Positions 1-9,385 of a DNA stretch of 28,231 bases are shown here, one piece after another. The position numbers and the translations under genes are program-made. Source of the stretch: JAIEPT01 sp038217425 (GTDB lineage Bacteria; Planctomycetota; Planctomycetia; Gemmatales; Gemmataceae); contig JBBQPM010000085.1 in NCBI GenBank assembly GCA_038217425.1, positions 1-28,231 of the forward strand. Direction: 5' to 3'. Each line of letters starts with the position of its first letter. Position 1 is the stretch's first letter. The notes under the pieces are model-generated. The model saw nothing but the letters and a program-made list of their open reading frames with translations. It did not search any database and was not told the origin of the DNA.

Positions 1-2
1 AG

Positions 3-81
3 CGGCCCCTTCAGGGCCGACTACAGATACAAACCTACCCAGGCCGCCGGCCTGGGCTATATGAGACGGCCTTACAGGCCG
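3..81. repeat. Cluster of three short GC-rich hairpins
   Basis: Three perfect stem-loops follow one another: CGGCCC/GGGCCG (3-8 with 14-19), CCCAGGCC/GGCCTGGG (38-45 with 49-56) and CGGCCT/AGGCCG (67-72 with 76-81). They lie just beyond the 3' end of the minus-strand DUF1501 gene, so they could help end its transcript or belong to a dispersed intergenic repeat family. No T-run typical of an intrinsic terminator is visible. The repeat probably continues to the left of the window. Confidence 0.6.
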
Positions 82-130
82 AAAAATCACAACCGCCATC
101 GTTGTCCGCGGGAAAAATGGCGCTGTCCGA

Positions 131-1537
131 TTAAACCAGAATCTCCCGCACCACGCGGCCCGCGACGTCCGTCAATCGATAATCGCGGCCCGCGTGGCGG
201 TAGGTTAGTCTCTCGTGATCCAAACCGAGTAGGTGCAAGATCGTGGCATGGAAGTCGTGCAGGTGCACCTCGTCGGACTCCACGCTGTTGCCGTGCGCGT
301 CGCTGGAGCCGTGGCTGTAGCCCGGCTTCACGCCGGCGCCCGCCATCCACGACGTGAACGCCTCCGCGTGGTGCTCTCGGCCGCGCGCGTCTCGCACCGA
401 GTTGAACGGCGTACGGCCGAACTCCGTCGTCCACACTACCAACGTGTCCTCCAGCATGCCGCGCTGTTTGAGATCCCGGAGCAGCCCGGCGATCGGTTGA
501 TCGACGTTGCGTGCCAGCGGAGCGTGGGCGGCCATGTCGCCGTGCGAATCCCAGTTGCCCGACGCGCCGGTGTCGATCAATTCGATGAAGCGCACGCCGC
601 GCTCGGCGAGTCGGCGGGCGACGAGACATTGCCAACCGAAGCCGCGCGTGCTGCCGCGCGGCAGGCCGTAGAGTCGCAGGGTCGTATCGGTTTCGCTCGC
701 CAGGTTGAAGGCTTCCGGGGCGGCGGCTTGCATGCCGAACGCGGTCTCGAAACTGCGGATGCGCGCCGCCAGATTCGGATCGTCGCCGCGGCCGGCGAGA
801 TGCCGACGATTCAGCGTCTGCGCCAATCCGAGTTCCAACTCTTGCAATTCCGAGGTCGGCTGCCGGCGCTGGATGTTCGGCATCGGCTCGGGCCCGGGCG
901 CGACGTGGGTCCCCTGATGACAGCCGGGCAGAAAGTCTGACGCCCAGACCTGTGCGCCCGCGTACGGCAGGTTCGGCGCCAGCACCATGAACGACGGCAG
1001 ATTGCGGTTCACCGTGCCAAGCCCGTAACTGACCCATGAGCCGATGCTGGGCCGGGCGAACGTGACCGAACCCGTGTGAATGCCGAGCGTCGCCTGGAAG
1101 TGGTCGGCGTGGTCGTTCCGCATCGAACGGAGCAGGCAGAGATCATCCGCACACTCGGCGATATGGGGGAAGAGTTCGCTGATCCACAGGCCCGATTTGC
1201 CCCGGCGTTTGAACTCCCACTGCGGGCGTTTGAAGAATTTCTCGACCGCGCGGTTGTTCGGCGCGAACGCCTCGAGCATGCGCTGCGGCACGATGTAGGG
1301 CCTGTTGTGATCGGCGAAGAGGCGCGGCTTGTAGTCGAACGAATCGACATGCGAGACGCCACCGCTCATGTTGAGGAAGATGACGCGCTGAGCCCGGGCG
1401 CGAAAGTGGGGCGTCCGCGGCGCCAGCGGGTCGGCGCCTTCGGAACCGAGTAATTCCGAGAGAATGCCCGGCATCAGCAGCGATCCGCCTACCAGCGAGC
1501 GGATCATCGAACGGCGAGTTGGATGTTGTGCCATCAT
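131..1537 (-). CDS. DUF1501 family protein (planctomycete, Tat-like signal)
   Basis: A 468-aa protein of the DUF1501 family, which has a sulfatase/alkaline-phosphatase-like fold and is greatly expanded in planctomycetes; the substrate is unknown. The N terminus has a twin-arginine-like stretch (TRRSMIRSLVGG, about residues 7-18) followed by a hydrophobic segment, which suggests export. Family landmarks in order are HVDSFD, NWDSHGD, TEFGRTP, a REHHAEAFTSWMAGAG region and a C-terminal DFHATILHLLGLDH block. Two ATG codons are adjacent at the start; an AAGGT lies 6 bases upstream. It sits downstream of, and on the same strand as, a DUF1549/DUF1553 gene, the usual paired arrangement, so the two probably act together at the envelope. 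The full family length is present and nothing looks broken. Confidence 0.93.
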   Translation of the reverse strand: MMAQHPTRRSMIRSLVGGSLLMPGILSELLGSEGADPLAPRTPHFRARAQRVIFLNMSGGVSHVDSFDYKPRLFADHNRPYIVPQRMLEAFAPNNRAVEKFFKRPQWEFKRRGKSGLWISELFPHIAECADDLCLLRSMRNDHADHFQATLGIHTGSVTFARPSIGSWVSYGLGTVNRNLPSFMVLAPNLPYAGAQVWASDFLPGCHQGTHVAPGPEPMPNIQRRQPTSELQELELGLAQTLNRRHLAGRGDDPNLAARIRSFETAFGMQAAAPEAFNLASETDTTLRLYGLPRGSTRGFGWQCLVARRLAERGVRFIELIDTGASGNWDSHGDMAAHAPLARNVDQPIAGLLRDLKQRGMLEDTLVVWTTEFGRTPFNSVRDARGREHHAEAFTSWMAGAGVKPGYSHGSSDAHGNSVESDEVHLHDFHATILHLLGLDHERLTYRHAGRDYRLTDVAGRVVREILV

Positions 1538-1552
1538 GACTTACCTTTTTCA

Positions 1553-1700
1553 AAACATTAACCACAGAGACACAGAGGGCACAGAGAAAGCCGCCGAGAG
1601 AACAAGAGAGAGACATAGAACCGTCGCGGCCGCCTTCTTCCTTTTCCTCTCCCCTCCTTGCCTTTTCTCTGTGCCCTCTGTGCCTCTGTGGTTAATGTTT
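1553..1700. repeat. Long inverted repeat of CACAGAG type between paired genes
   Basis: Arms at about 1553-1589 and 1664-1700 are near-perfect reverse complements over some 36 bases; one mismatch is visible within the core (CAGAGACACAG against CAGAGGCACAG). The core, ACCACAGAGRCACAGAGGGC, resembles a short repeat seen in many environmental bacterial genomes (from memory, not checked). The arms enclose about 74 bases rich in pyrimidines on the plus strand. The element fills the gap between the DUF1553 stop and the DUF1501 start, so any shared transcript would carry a very large hairpin. Confidence 0.85.
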
Positions 1701-1710
1701 TTCGGCTTCT

Positions 1711-4026
<2,316 letters not shown>

Positions 4027-4032
4027 AAAATG

Positions 4033-4038
4033 AGTATA
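4033..4038 (-). promoter_or_regulatory. Candidate -10 box for the DUF1553 gene
   Basis: On the minus strand TATACT reads from 4038 to 4033. Transcription would start near 4026, which is the A of the ATG, so the message would have almost no leader. The -35 region is poor (TTCGCC at a 16-base spacing). No Shine-Dalgarno sequence precedes the ATG, which fits a leaderless start. Confidence 0.4.
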
Positions 4039-4086
4039 CCGAGAAATCGATCCCGGCGAAGGGAATTCCCCGTGGGGAGGTGCGAC

Positions 4087-5232
4087 ATGTTTCGGCGTCA
4101 ATTACCCTGGATGACTTTCTGTCTCATGTCCATTGTCGGAGGGACGCCCGCTTCGGCGTGGAACAAGCACTTTCACACGCCGCCGCCTACGCTCCGGCAG
4201 CAAGCCGCAGATAACGACTTCGCGGTTCTGGTCGAGGTGGTCAACTCAAATAAGGAACCCGCCCCGGGCGCTTCCGAGCTGAGAATCAAAAAGACGATCA
4301 AGGCGCACCCGGGACTCACGGGCATCACGGTCCTCAAGCATGACGGTTACATTCCCATTCCCGATGCCAAGACGCCGCCGACGTTTCTGGTGCTCGGGTA
4401 CCTCGACAAGGGAAAACCCGTACTCGACCGCGGCATCCGCGCGACGCCGGCAGTGCTCGATTATCTGAAAGGAATGTTGGCCTTCGACGCCGCGGACGGC
4501 GTGAAGCGGCTCCACTACTGCTTCGCGTTTCTCGCTGACAAAGATTCGGCCGTTTCGCTCGATGCCCTCCGCGAGTTCGCCGTCGCCGCCGACGCCGATC
4601 TCGACAAAGCCGCACGTCAACTGGCGCCGGGCAGGGTTCGATTCTTACTGAAGCAACCGCAGACCGCGCCGGAAAGTATTGACCTCTATGCCTTCTTACT
4701 CGCCCACTGCGGCGCCCCGGAAGATACGGCCCTGATGCAAACGCAGCTCGACGAGAGTCTGAAGGCCGAAACGCTGCATGGCTCGCCTCGGCTCTTGATC
4801 GCCTACACGATGCTTGATCGCAGCGCAGGATGGGCGCGCGTCTGCGGACTGCTCAAAGATCCCACGCAGAAGTTTACCGTTCGTTACGCCGCACTTCAGG
4901 CCGTGCGTCATTTTCACGGCAAAGCGCCAGACGTCATCGCCGAAAAGGACACACTCGCAGCCCTCAAACTCGCCCTGCAGCACGACGATCTGGCGGACTT
5001 TCCGGTCGAGTATCTACGTGCGTGGAAGTGTTGGAAGCTCACCGATGAAATCTTGGCCCTCGCCAAAAAAGAGGGCGTGAAACACATTGTCCTGCGCCGT
5101 GTTCTGGAATACGCGCTGCGCTGCCCGGAACCGGCGGCAGTCCGCTACGTCACCGCGATGCGCAAGCAAGATCCAGAGCGTGTCGTTGACGCCGAAGAAT
5201 TCTTGAAGCTGGAAGAAACGTGGGGATTTTGA
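4087..5232 (+). CDS. Secreted protein of unknown function
   Basis: A 381-aa protein that I do not recognise as a named family. The start is fixed by GGGGAGG six bases before the ATG; the frame is open much further upstream, but that part is antisense to the DUF1553 gene. A signal peptide is clear (MFRRQLPWMTFCLMSIVGGTPASA, cleavage near residue 24). A beta-rich N-terminal half contains the segment VLVEVVNSNKE and a proline-rich GYIPIPDAKTPP loop; the rest is helical, with repeating Leu/Ala patterns that could be HEAT-like (about residues 120-370). It is divergent from the DUF1553 gene with a 60-base gap, so the promoters are back to back. Planctomycetes carry many such secreted helical-repeat proteins; the role is unknown. 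Confidence 0.8.
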   Translation: MFRRQLPWMTFCLMSIVGGTPASAWNKHFHTPPPTLRQQAADNDFAVLVEVVNSNKEPAPGASELRIKKTIKAHPGLTGITVLKHDGYIPIPDAKTPPTFLVLGYLDKGKPVLDRGIRATPAVLDYLKGMLAFDAADGVKRLHYCFAFLADKDSAVSLDALREFAVAADADLDKAARQLAPGRVRFLLKQPQTAPESIDLYAFLLAHCGAPEDTALMQTQLDESLKAETLHGSPRLLIAYTMLDRSAGWARVCGLLKDPTQKFTVRYAALQAVRHFHGKAPDVIAEKDTLAALKLALQHDDLADFPVEYLRAWKCWKLTDEILALAKKEGVKHIVLRRVLEYALRCPEPAAVRYVTAMRKQDPERVVDAEEFLKLEETWGF

Positions 5233-5244
5233 CGCAGAAAATCG

Positions 5245-5273
5245 TTGACATGCCGACGCGTTCTTGATATAGT
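5245..5273 (+). promoter_or_regulatory. Near-consensus sigma70 promoter, leaderless configuration
   Basis: TTGACA (5245-5250), a 17-base spacer and TATAGT (5268-5273) match the housekeeping consensus at 11 of 12 positions. The predicted start site falls about 7 bases after the -10 box, at 5280, which is the A of the ATG of the ClpN-domain gene. No Shine-Dalgarno sequence is present, in agreement with a leaderless mRNA. Confidence 0.7.
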
Positions 5274-5279
5274 GAACAT

Positions 5280-6209
5280 ATGGACACAGCTCTGCCACTC
5301 CTGCCGATGCAGAATCTCCTCACGCCCAACGCGCGCATCTTGCTGGACCGGGCGCATCAGGAGGCGCGCCGATTCCGGCACGACGTCGTCCGCCCCGAGC
5401 ATGTGTTGCTCGCGCTGCTGAAGATGGAGCCCGAAGGCGTGCAGGCGATCTTTCACGTCCACCAACGCGATCCATATGAGATCTGGCAGGAAGTCAAACG
5501 GACGCAGACGCCCGGCCACACGCCCGAGCAACAGCCTCTCACGCTGGCGCCGGAAATCGTCGGGCTGATCGAGATCGCCGGGCAGGAAGCGGAGCAACTT
5601 CGGCACGGGCAGATCGCGCCGGATCATCTCTTCCTGGCGCTGCTGCGAACCGCCGCCATCGGGCCCCTGCAATCCGCGGGGTTTGACCTGGAGCGGGCAC
5701 GCGAGGAGGTGCGACGCCGACCCGGACCGATCGATCAGGAGACGATGCTGATGGCGCGTCGGCCCGAGGCGCCGATCTTGCCGCGTCAGGATCTGCCGGC
5801 CCCGCTCGCGCCGCTGCCCATTCTTACCGTGACCGCCAACCCGCCCGTGCCGCCCACCGATGCCGAGTTCATGGCCCTCGATTGGCAGATCCAGGTGACG
5901 CAGATCGTCTACGCGTGCACCGTCGGCGCCATCGGCGGGTATCTCCTCTACGGCAACGTCGACGGTGCTTTCGGCGTCGGGGCGGCCGCGTTCGTCGTCT
6001 CCCTCTTTCGCCACAGCACCGTCTCCGCCTTCGCCGGCGGGCTTCTCGGCTTCATCCTGGGGTCCAAACTGAATAACACGCCCCTCTTCCTCATCTGGGT
6101 CGGCCTCGGCATTTTCGTCGGCTCCTTCGTCGGCGATTTCTGGGTCCGCTTCGCGCCGCAACCGCCGGCCGAGGAAACGAACGACAACGAAGAGGAGGCG
6201 ATGCCATGA
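5280..6209 (+). CDS. ClpN-domain membrane protein without ATPase
   Basis: A 309-aa protein. Residues about 12-148 hold two copies of the Clp N-terminal (ClpN) helical repeat: ARILLDRAHQEARRFRHDVV with VRPEHVLLALL, then a second unit ending APDHLFLALLRTA. ClpA/ClpB/ClpC use this domain to bind substrates or adaptors. No Walker motif follows; instead there is a Pro-rich linker (about 160-195) and three or so hydrophobic segments (about 206-225, 232-262 and 267-288), so the domain is tethered to the membrane with a short acidic C-terminal tail. A strong promoter sits directly at the ATG; the alternative ATG at 5307 lacks a ribosome site too. The stop overlaps the next start (ATGA). A substrate-recruiting role is inference. 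Confidence 0.85.
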   Translation: MDTALPLLPMQNLLTPNARILLDRAHQEARRFRHDVVRPEHVLLALLKMEPEGVQAIFHVHQRDPYEIWQEVKRTQTPGHTPEQQPLTLAPEIVGLIEIAGQEAEQLRHGQIAPDHLFLALLRTAAIGPLQSAGFDLERAREEVRRRPGPIDQETMLMARRPEAPILPRQDLPAPLAPLPILTVTANPPVPPTDAEFMALDWQIQVTQIVYACTVGAIGGYLLYGNVDGAFGVGAAAFVVSLFRHSTVSAFAGGLLGFILGSKLNNTPLFLIWVGLGIFVGSFVGDFWVRFAPQPPAEETNDNEEEAMP

Positions 6210-6451
6210 ACGACCTGCCGCGAAAGCCCGGGCCTGGACGAGGTTCGCATTTTAATCCGCCCAACCGCTTTGCCCCGCAGCACTACGACGCCGAGGACGA
6301 AGGCCCCGATCCTGACGAAACCGCGACCAAGACCCAATATTTTCCGGATCATTCGCGCACCATCATTACTGAGAACGACAGCCCCGACATCCCGTTCCGC
6401 TACACGCTCAACCCCTACCGCGGCTGCACGCATGGCTGCGCGTATTGTTAG
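6206..6451 (+). pseudogene. Radical SAM gene (PA0069/SplB-like) truncated by element insertion
   Basis: The reading frame of 81 residues matches the start of a PA0069-family radical SAM protein, related to spore photoproduct lyase: the conserved TIITENDSP(D)IPF stretch and NPYRGCTHGCAYC. The cluster cysteines C74, C78 and C81 form CX3CX2C. In intact relatives the next residues are Tyr/Phe-Ala-Arg-Pro; here the TA of that Tyr codon runs into foreign sequence and makes TAG at once. The remainder of the protein (normally well over 300 aa) is not in the window, so the gene is disrupted. It starts inside the stop of the ClpN gene (ATGA overlap) and was probably co-transcribed with it. Confidence 0.88.
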
Positions 6452-8159
6452 CACCTTCCGAAGATTTTTCCGATTTTAGCGGCACTTTTACGCTAATCTG
6501 CTGCCGGTCCTGAACCCACTCAAATGCCGAACGATCCTTCTTGCGGGCTTCAGGTTCGTGTCTCCACCAGATGCGAATCTCGAAGCCGATCTTGGTCATC
6601 ATTTCCCGCAACTTGTTCTTGTCAGCGGCATAGAGAGTGTAAAGGGGATTAGTCTTGCCAGCACCCTTTCCAAATTGGAGCTTCTTGCCTTTGGCGATTT
6701 CCTGTTCGATGCGCTCAAGGTTCGCCTTCTGTTCGTCCCACCATTTTGCGAATTGGCATAATGCGGGGTCATTCCTGGCGTTGCGAATGGCCTGAAGTTC
6801 GGTCTTCGCCGTCTCCAGTTCGGCCTGCCACTTCTTCACGGTTGCCCACGCCTCTTCTCGGGCTTCTTGGGGTGCTAATAGAGCCGATTCGGTCGCGTTC
6901 TTGAACTTCGCCGTCAACCTCTTGATGGCGGCTTCAAGGTCTGCTTCCTGGGTCGTCGGCTTGTCCTTGGGTTTCGCCTGCAACGCCTTCAAGATTTCGA
7001 AATCGAGTTCTTTGGCAAGCCATTCGAGGGTTTCGGGCAGGAGCTTCTCCTCGTATGCTCGCCACTGCCGACATCCAAGGTACGGGCGTTTGTTCGCGCT
7101 GCCGCAAGTGAATGTCACTTTGCCGCGAAGCACCTTTTTTTCCATGCGATAGCCGCAATGTCCGCAAACGACGAAGCCTGATAGGACAGCAGACTTCTGA
7201 AATTGTGGGTTTCGTCGCTCGGCCTTCTTCTTGGCCAGCTTTTCGTGAACGCTGAAAAAGAGGTCACGCTCGATGATCTTTTCGCATGCACCTTCAGTTT
7301 CGGTAGCTGCTGTCTTGTTGAGAATCTGTCGGCTGCCTCTCCGTTTCTTCGTGCCGATGTGACCAATGCCGATGTAGGCTTTCTGCAAAATGATTCCCTT
7401 GATGGTGTCCTTCGTCCAACCCATCGCTTTGCCCTTTTGCGGGTCGGGCGATGGCACTTTGCGCAAGGTCAATTCGTTTGCCAATGCTCTGAAGGGGATG
7501 CCTTCTTCGTAGACTCGGGTGAAAATCTCTTCCACAATCTTGGCTTCTGCGGGGTTCTTGACAAGCTTCAGGTGCCAGTTTCGGCCCTTTTTGAAGCTGC
7601 GGTCGGTTCGCGACACATTGATGGTGTGAGTGCCATCGGTGTAAAGACGGTCGAAGCCATACGGAATCGTTCCTACCGGCCACCATCCTAGCTTGGCGTA
7701 ATGTTCACGCCCACGGGTTGTTTGTTGGCTGATCTTGATCGCTGCCGCATTGTTACCTTCGGTTCGGAAGGCATCCATCATTCGGCCTTCCGTGGTGTTC
7801 CAGTCGTATCTCCCATCGCTGACGGTGTCGAGGATGTGAACGCCTGCCCTGCGCAATCTCATCTTGTCGGTTGCCGCCTCTTGCGAATCTTGCCGGGTGA
7901 ATCGAGCCGTATCCCAACAAAGAACTGCAACGTGATCGCGGTTGCCTTCGGCGTCGTTGATGAGTTTGTCGAACTGTACCCGTTTCTCCCGGTTCTTGCT
8001 GCCGGACTTTCCGGCGTCTTCATACTCCCGAATAATGCGATAGCCGTTCTTTTTCGCATGTTCTTGAACGAGAGGTTTCTGCTGGTCGATGCTCAGTTCT
8101 TGCTGCGCATCAGACATTCGGTAATAGGCCACAGCGTCGATGAGGTCGGTCGTTGCCAT
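6408..8159 (-). CDS. Large serine recombinase (integrase)
   Basis: A 583-aa site-specific recombinase that likely integrated the element. The N-terminal resolvase domain (about 8-155) has the catalytic serine in AYYRMSDAQ (S16) and the arginine-rich RLRRAG region. It is followed by the recombinase domain (about 160-300), a zinc ribbon with C332, C335, C352 and C363 (CGHCGYRM and TCGSANKRPYLGC), and a coiled coil (about 400-495), the usual large-serine-recombinase order. I prefer the ATG at 8159, with GGTGAG eight bases upstream; an in-frame GTG at 8168 would add three residues. The last 13 codons cross the attachment junction and are encoded by antisense host radical SAM DNA, so the free circular form must encode another tail. 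Transcription points outwards, toward the host gene. Confidence 0.95.
   Translation of the reverse strand: MATTDLIDAVAYYRMSDAQQELSIDQQKPLVQEHAKKNGYRIIREYEDAGKSGSKNREKRVQFDKLINDAEGNRDHVAVLCWDTARFTRQDSQEAATDKMRLRRAGVHILDTVSDGRYDWNTTEGRMMDAFRTEGNNAAAIKISQQTTRGREHYAKLGWWPVGTIPYGFDRLYTDGTHTINVSRTDRSFKKGRNWHLKLVKNPAEAKIVEEIFTRVYEEGIPFRALANELTLRKVPSPDPQKGKAMGWTKDTIKGIILQKAYIGIGHIGTKKRRGSRQILNKTAATETEGACEKIIERDLFFSVHEKLAKKKAERRNPQFQKSAVLSGFVVCGHCGYRMEKKVLRGKVTFTCGSANKRPYLGCRQWRAYEEKLLPETLEWLAKELDFEILKALQAKPKDKPTTQEADLEAAIKRLTAKFKNATESALLAPQEAREEAWATVKKWQAELETAKTELQAIRNARNDPALCQFAKWWDEQKANLERIEQEIAKGKKLQFGKGAGKTNPLYTLYAADKNKLREMMTKIGFEIRIWWRHEPEARKKDRSAFEWVQDRQQISVKVPLKSEKSSEGANNTRSHACSRGRG
6446..6450. 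other. Left attachment junction (attL) of the serine-recombinase element
   Basis: Radical SAM coding sequence continues in frame up to TGTTA, and sequence from about 6451 onward no longer fits the family. The recombinase gene of the element abuts the same point. The exact crossover dinucleotide cannot be set without the other end, which is outside this window; it must lie in the few bases shared by both sites, around TGTTA. Confidence 0.75.
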
Positions 8160-8514
8160 CGTTTGCACTCACCAAAGAGTTCTCCAGAAGCACCTGGGAT
8201 TCTATCGAAAGTTTGAGGTGCTGGATAGAGGAACCGGCGGATGCGAAAGAGAAGTGAACCCTCCTCGAAGGAGTGAAGGTCGCCTTGACGGCCCTTTCCC
8301 CATCTTTTTTGACGGTATGGCGTGTGTTCACGCGCGCACGCCGCCTTTCCCATCGCAATCCCGTCCCGTAGCTGGCTGCCTCACCGTAAAGGGAAATGCG
8401 GAAGATCGACTCCATGAAGTCTTTGGTCGGCTTCAATTCGTAGAGGGAATCAAGAAGTACGCCCTCGACACCGTGGGGCAAGATTTCTCTTCCCATCTCG
8501 GTTGCACTCTACCT

Positions 8515-8554
8515 CTGCACGATTTCCGAGACGACACCGAATGCCGCGTGTAGC
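8515..8554 (+). repeat. 40-base direct repeat, copy 1
   Basis: Starts CTGCACGATTTCCGAGACG and ends GCGTGTAGC. The second copy lies at 8662-8701 with the same length; the ends are conserved and the middle 11-12 bases are not. Confidence 0.6.
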
Positions 8555-8661
8555 CCTTGGGCTGGAGGCTTAACGCGAATGGGTGCCGAGGAATGGGCAG
8601 ACCAACTCAAAGCCGAGCGGGCCATACGCAGGCTGCGATGGTGATGGGGAAATATCGCCCC

Positions 8662-8701
8662 CTGCACGATTTTCGAGACGCCTCACGGTCTAGCGTGTAG
8701 C
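8662..8701 (+). repeat. 40-base direct repeat, copy 2
   Basis: Starts CTGCACGATTTTCGAGACG and ends GCGTGTAGC; one mismatch to copy 1 in the first 19 bases and none in the last nine. In this copy the ends can also pair imperfectly (CTGC with GCAG, AGAC with GTCT), so it could form a cruciform. Paired sites of this kind near a recombinase gene could bind a regulator or recombination protein; that is inference. Confidence 0.6.
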
Positions 8702-8743
8702 AGAAGCGGGCAAGCGGCGTCGAGTTCTCTCGGCTGAACGCCG

Positions 8744-8776
8744 GCACGGGGGTGATCTTACGAGAACGCCCCGTGC
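8744..8776 (+). promoter_or_regulatory. Leader hairpin upstream of the gene at 8798
   Basis: GCACGGGG (8744-8751) and CCCCGTGC (8769-8776) form a perfect 8-bp stem with a 17-base loop. It ends about 12 bases before the GAGGAGG ribosome site, so it may modulate translation or mRNA stability. Confidence 0.5.
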
Positions 8777-8797
8777 AGCCCCTATCGAGGAGGACTC

Positions 8798-9385
8798 ATG
8801 AAGGCTATCAAAATCAAGCGGTCGAGGTTCAGACTGCGTGCGTTCTTGACCGATTTGCATCGATTCAGCGTCCGGCACCTGGGCGACGGCGCTCCACTTC
8901 CCGGCGTCTCTGGCGACATCACCTACTTCGACGCTATCGATTTGGCCGAGGCACTCGCATCCGACGACGAGGAGGCGGTTGGAGAGATTCCTGACGACTC
9001 TCTAAAGCGTCTCGAAATGGGCCTGTCGCTTTTCGGCCAGTTCGCAATTTTCAACGGCGACAGTGCCTTTGCCTGCATCAACGGCCAGGAGGTGGAGGTG
9101 CCTTGCCTCGATGAGGACGAGGAGGACGAAGAACCCCGCTTGCCACGCAGACGAAGGACAAAAAAATACCGAGAGGCGGTTGAAAACACCGTCGCCGACG
9201 ATTGTTCTTGTTTCGGCTTCGTCATTTCGCTCGTCGGCGACAAGGTCGAGATTGAGGCGATGAGCATGCGTGATGGTGATGGCGACTGCGAACTAGAGGC
9301 GATGCTCGAACCAAACTTGTTGAGTGACGCCATGCGGAAGTGGGTGCGGTCATTCTTCATTCCCAAATCTGGAGGAAAGTCTTGA
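8798..9385 (+). CDS. Hypothetical protein with acidic and basic central stretches
   Basis: A 195-aa protein that I do not recognise. The start is well supported by GAGGAGG four bases before the ATG. The N terminus is basic (MKAIKIKRSRFRLR). A mixed alpha/beta region follows, then a strongly acidic run of Asp and Glu (about 106-114) next to a basic run (PRRRRTKKYR, about 117-126), which looks like a flexible charged linker between two domains. The second domain contains cysteines in DDCSCFGF. It is the first cargo gene after the recombinase, and its stop overlaps the start of the next gene, so the two products are probably made together. No signal peptide or membrane segment is evident. Confidence 0.75.
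   Translation: MKAIKIKRSRFRLRAFLTDLHRFSVRHLGDGAPLPGVSGDITYFDAIDLAEALASDDEEAVGEIPDDSLKRLEMGLSLFGQFAIFNGDSAFACINGQEVEVPCLDEDEEDEEPRLPRRRRTKKYREAVENTVADDCSCFGFVISLVGDKVEIEAMSMRDGDGDCELEAMLEPNLLSDAMRKWVRSFFIPKSGGKS

Larger units (their letters stand above)
8169..8797. other. Gene-free leader region between recombinase and first cargo gene
   Basis: About 630 bases without a convincing gene; open frames here lack ribosome sites and family character. It must hold the promoters of the recombinase (minus) and of the cargo gene at 8798 (plus). Near the recombinase, GGCGTG (8319-8324) and CACGCC (8337-8342) can form a short hairpin. A 40-base direct repeat and a leader hairpin are listed separately. 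AGCCC-TT-GGGCT forms a small palindrome at about 8552-8563. Confidence 0.5.

Noticed and set aside
8140..8553. Plus-strand frame of 137 codons upstream of the first cargo gene
   Set aside because: It overlaps the recombinase start, lacks a ribosome site and contains the direct repeat; no domain character.
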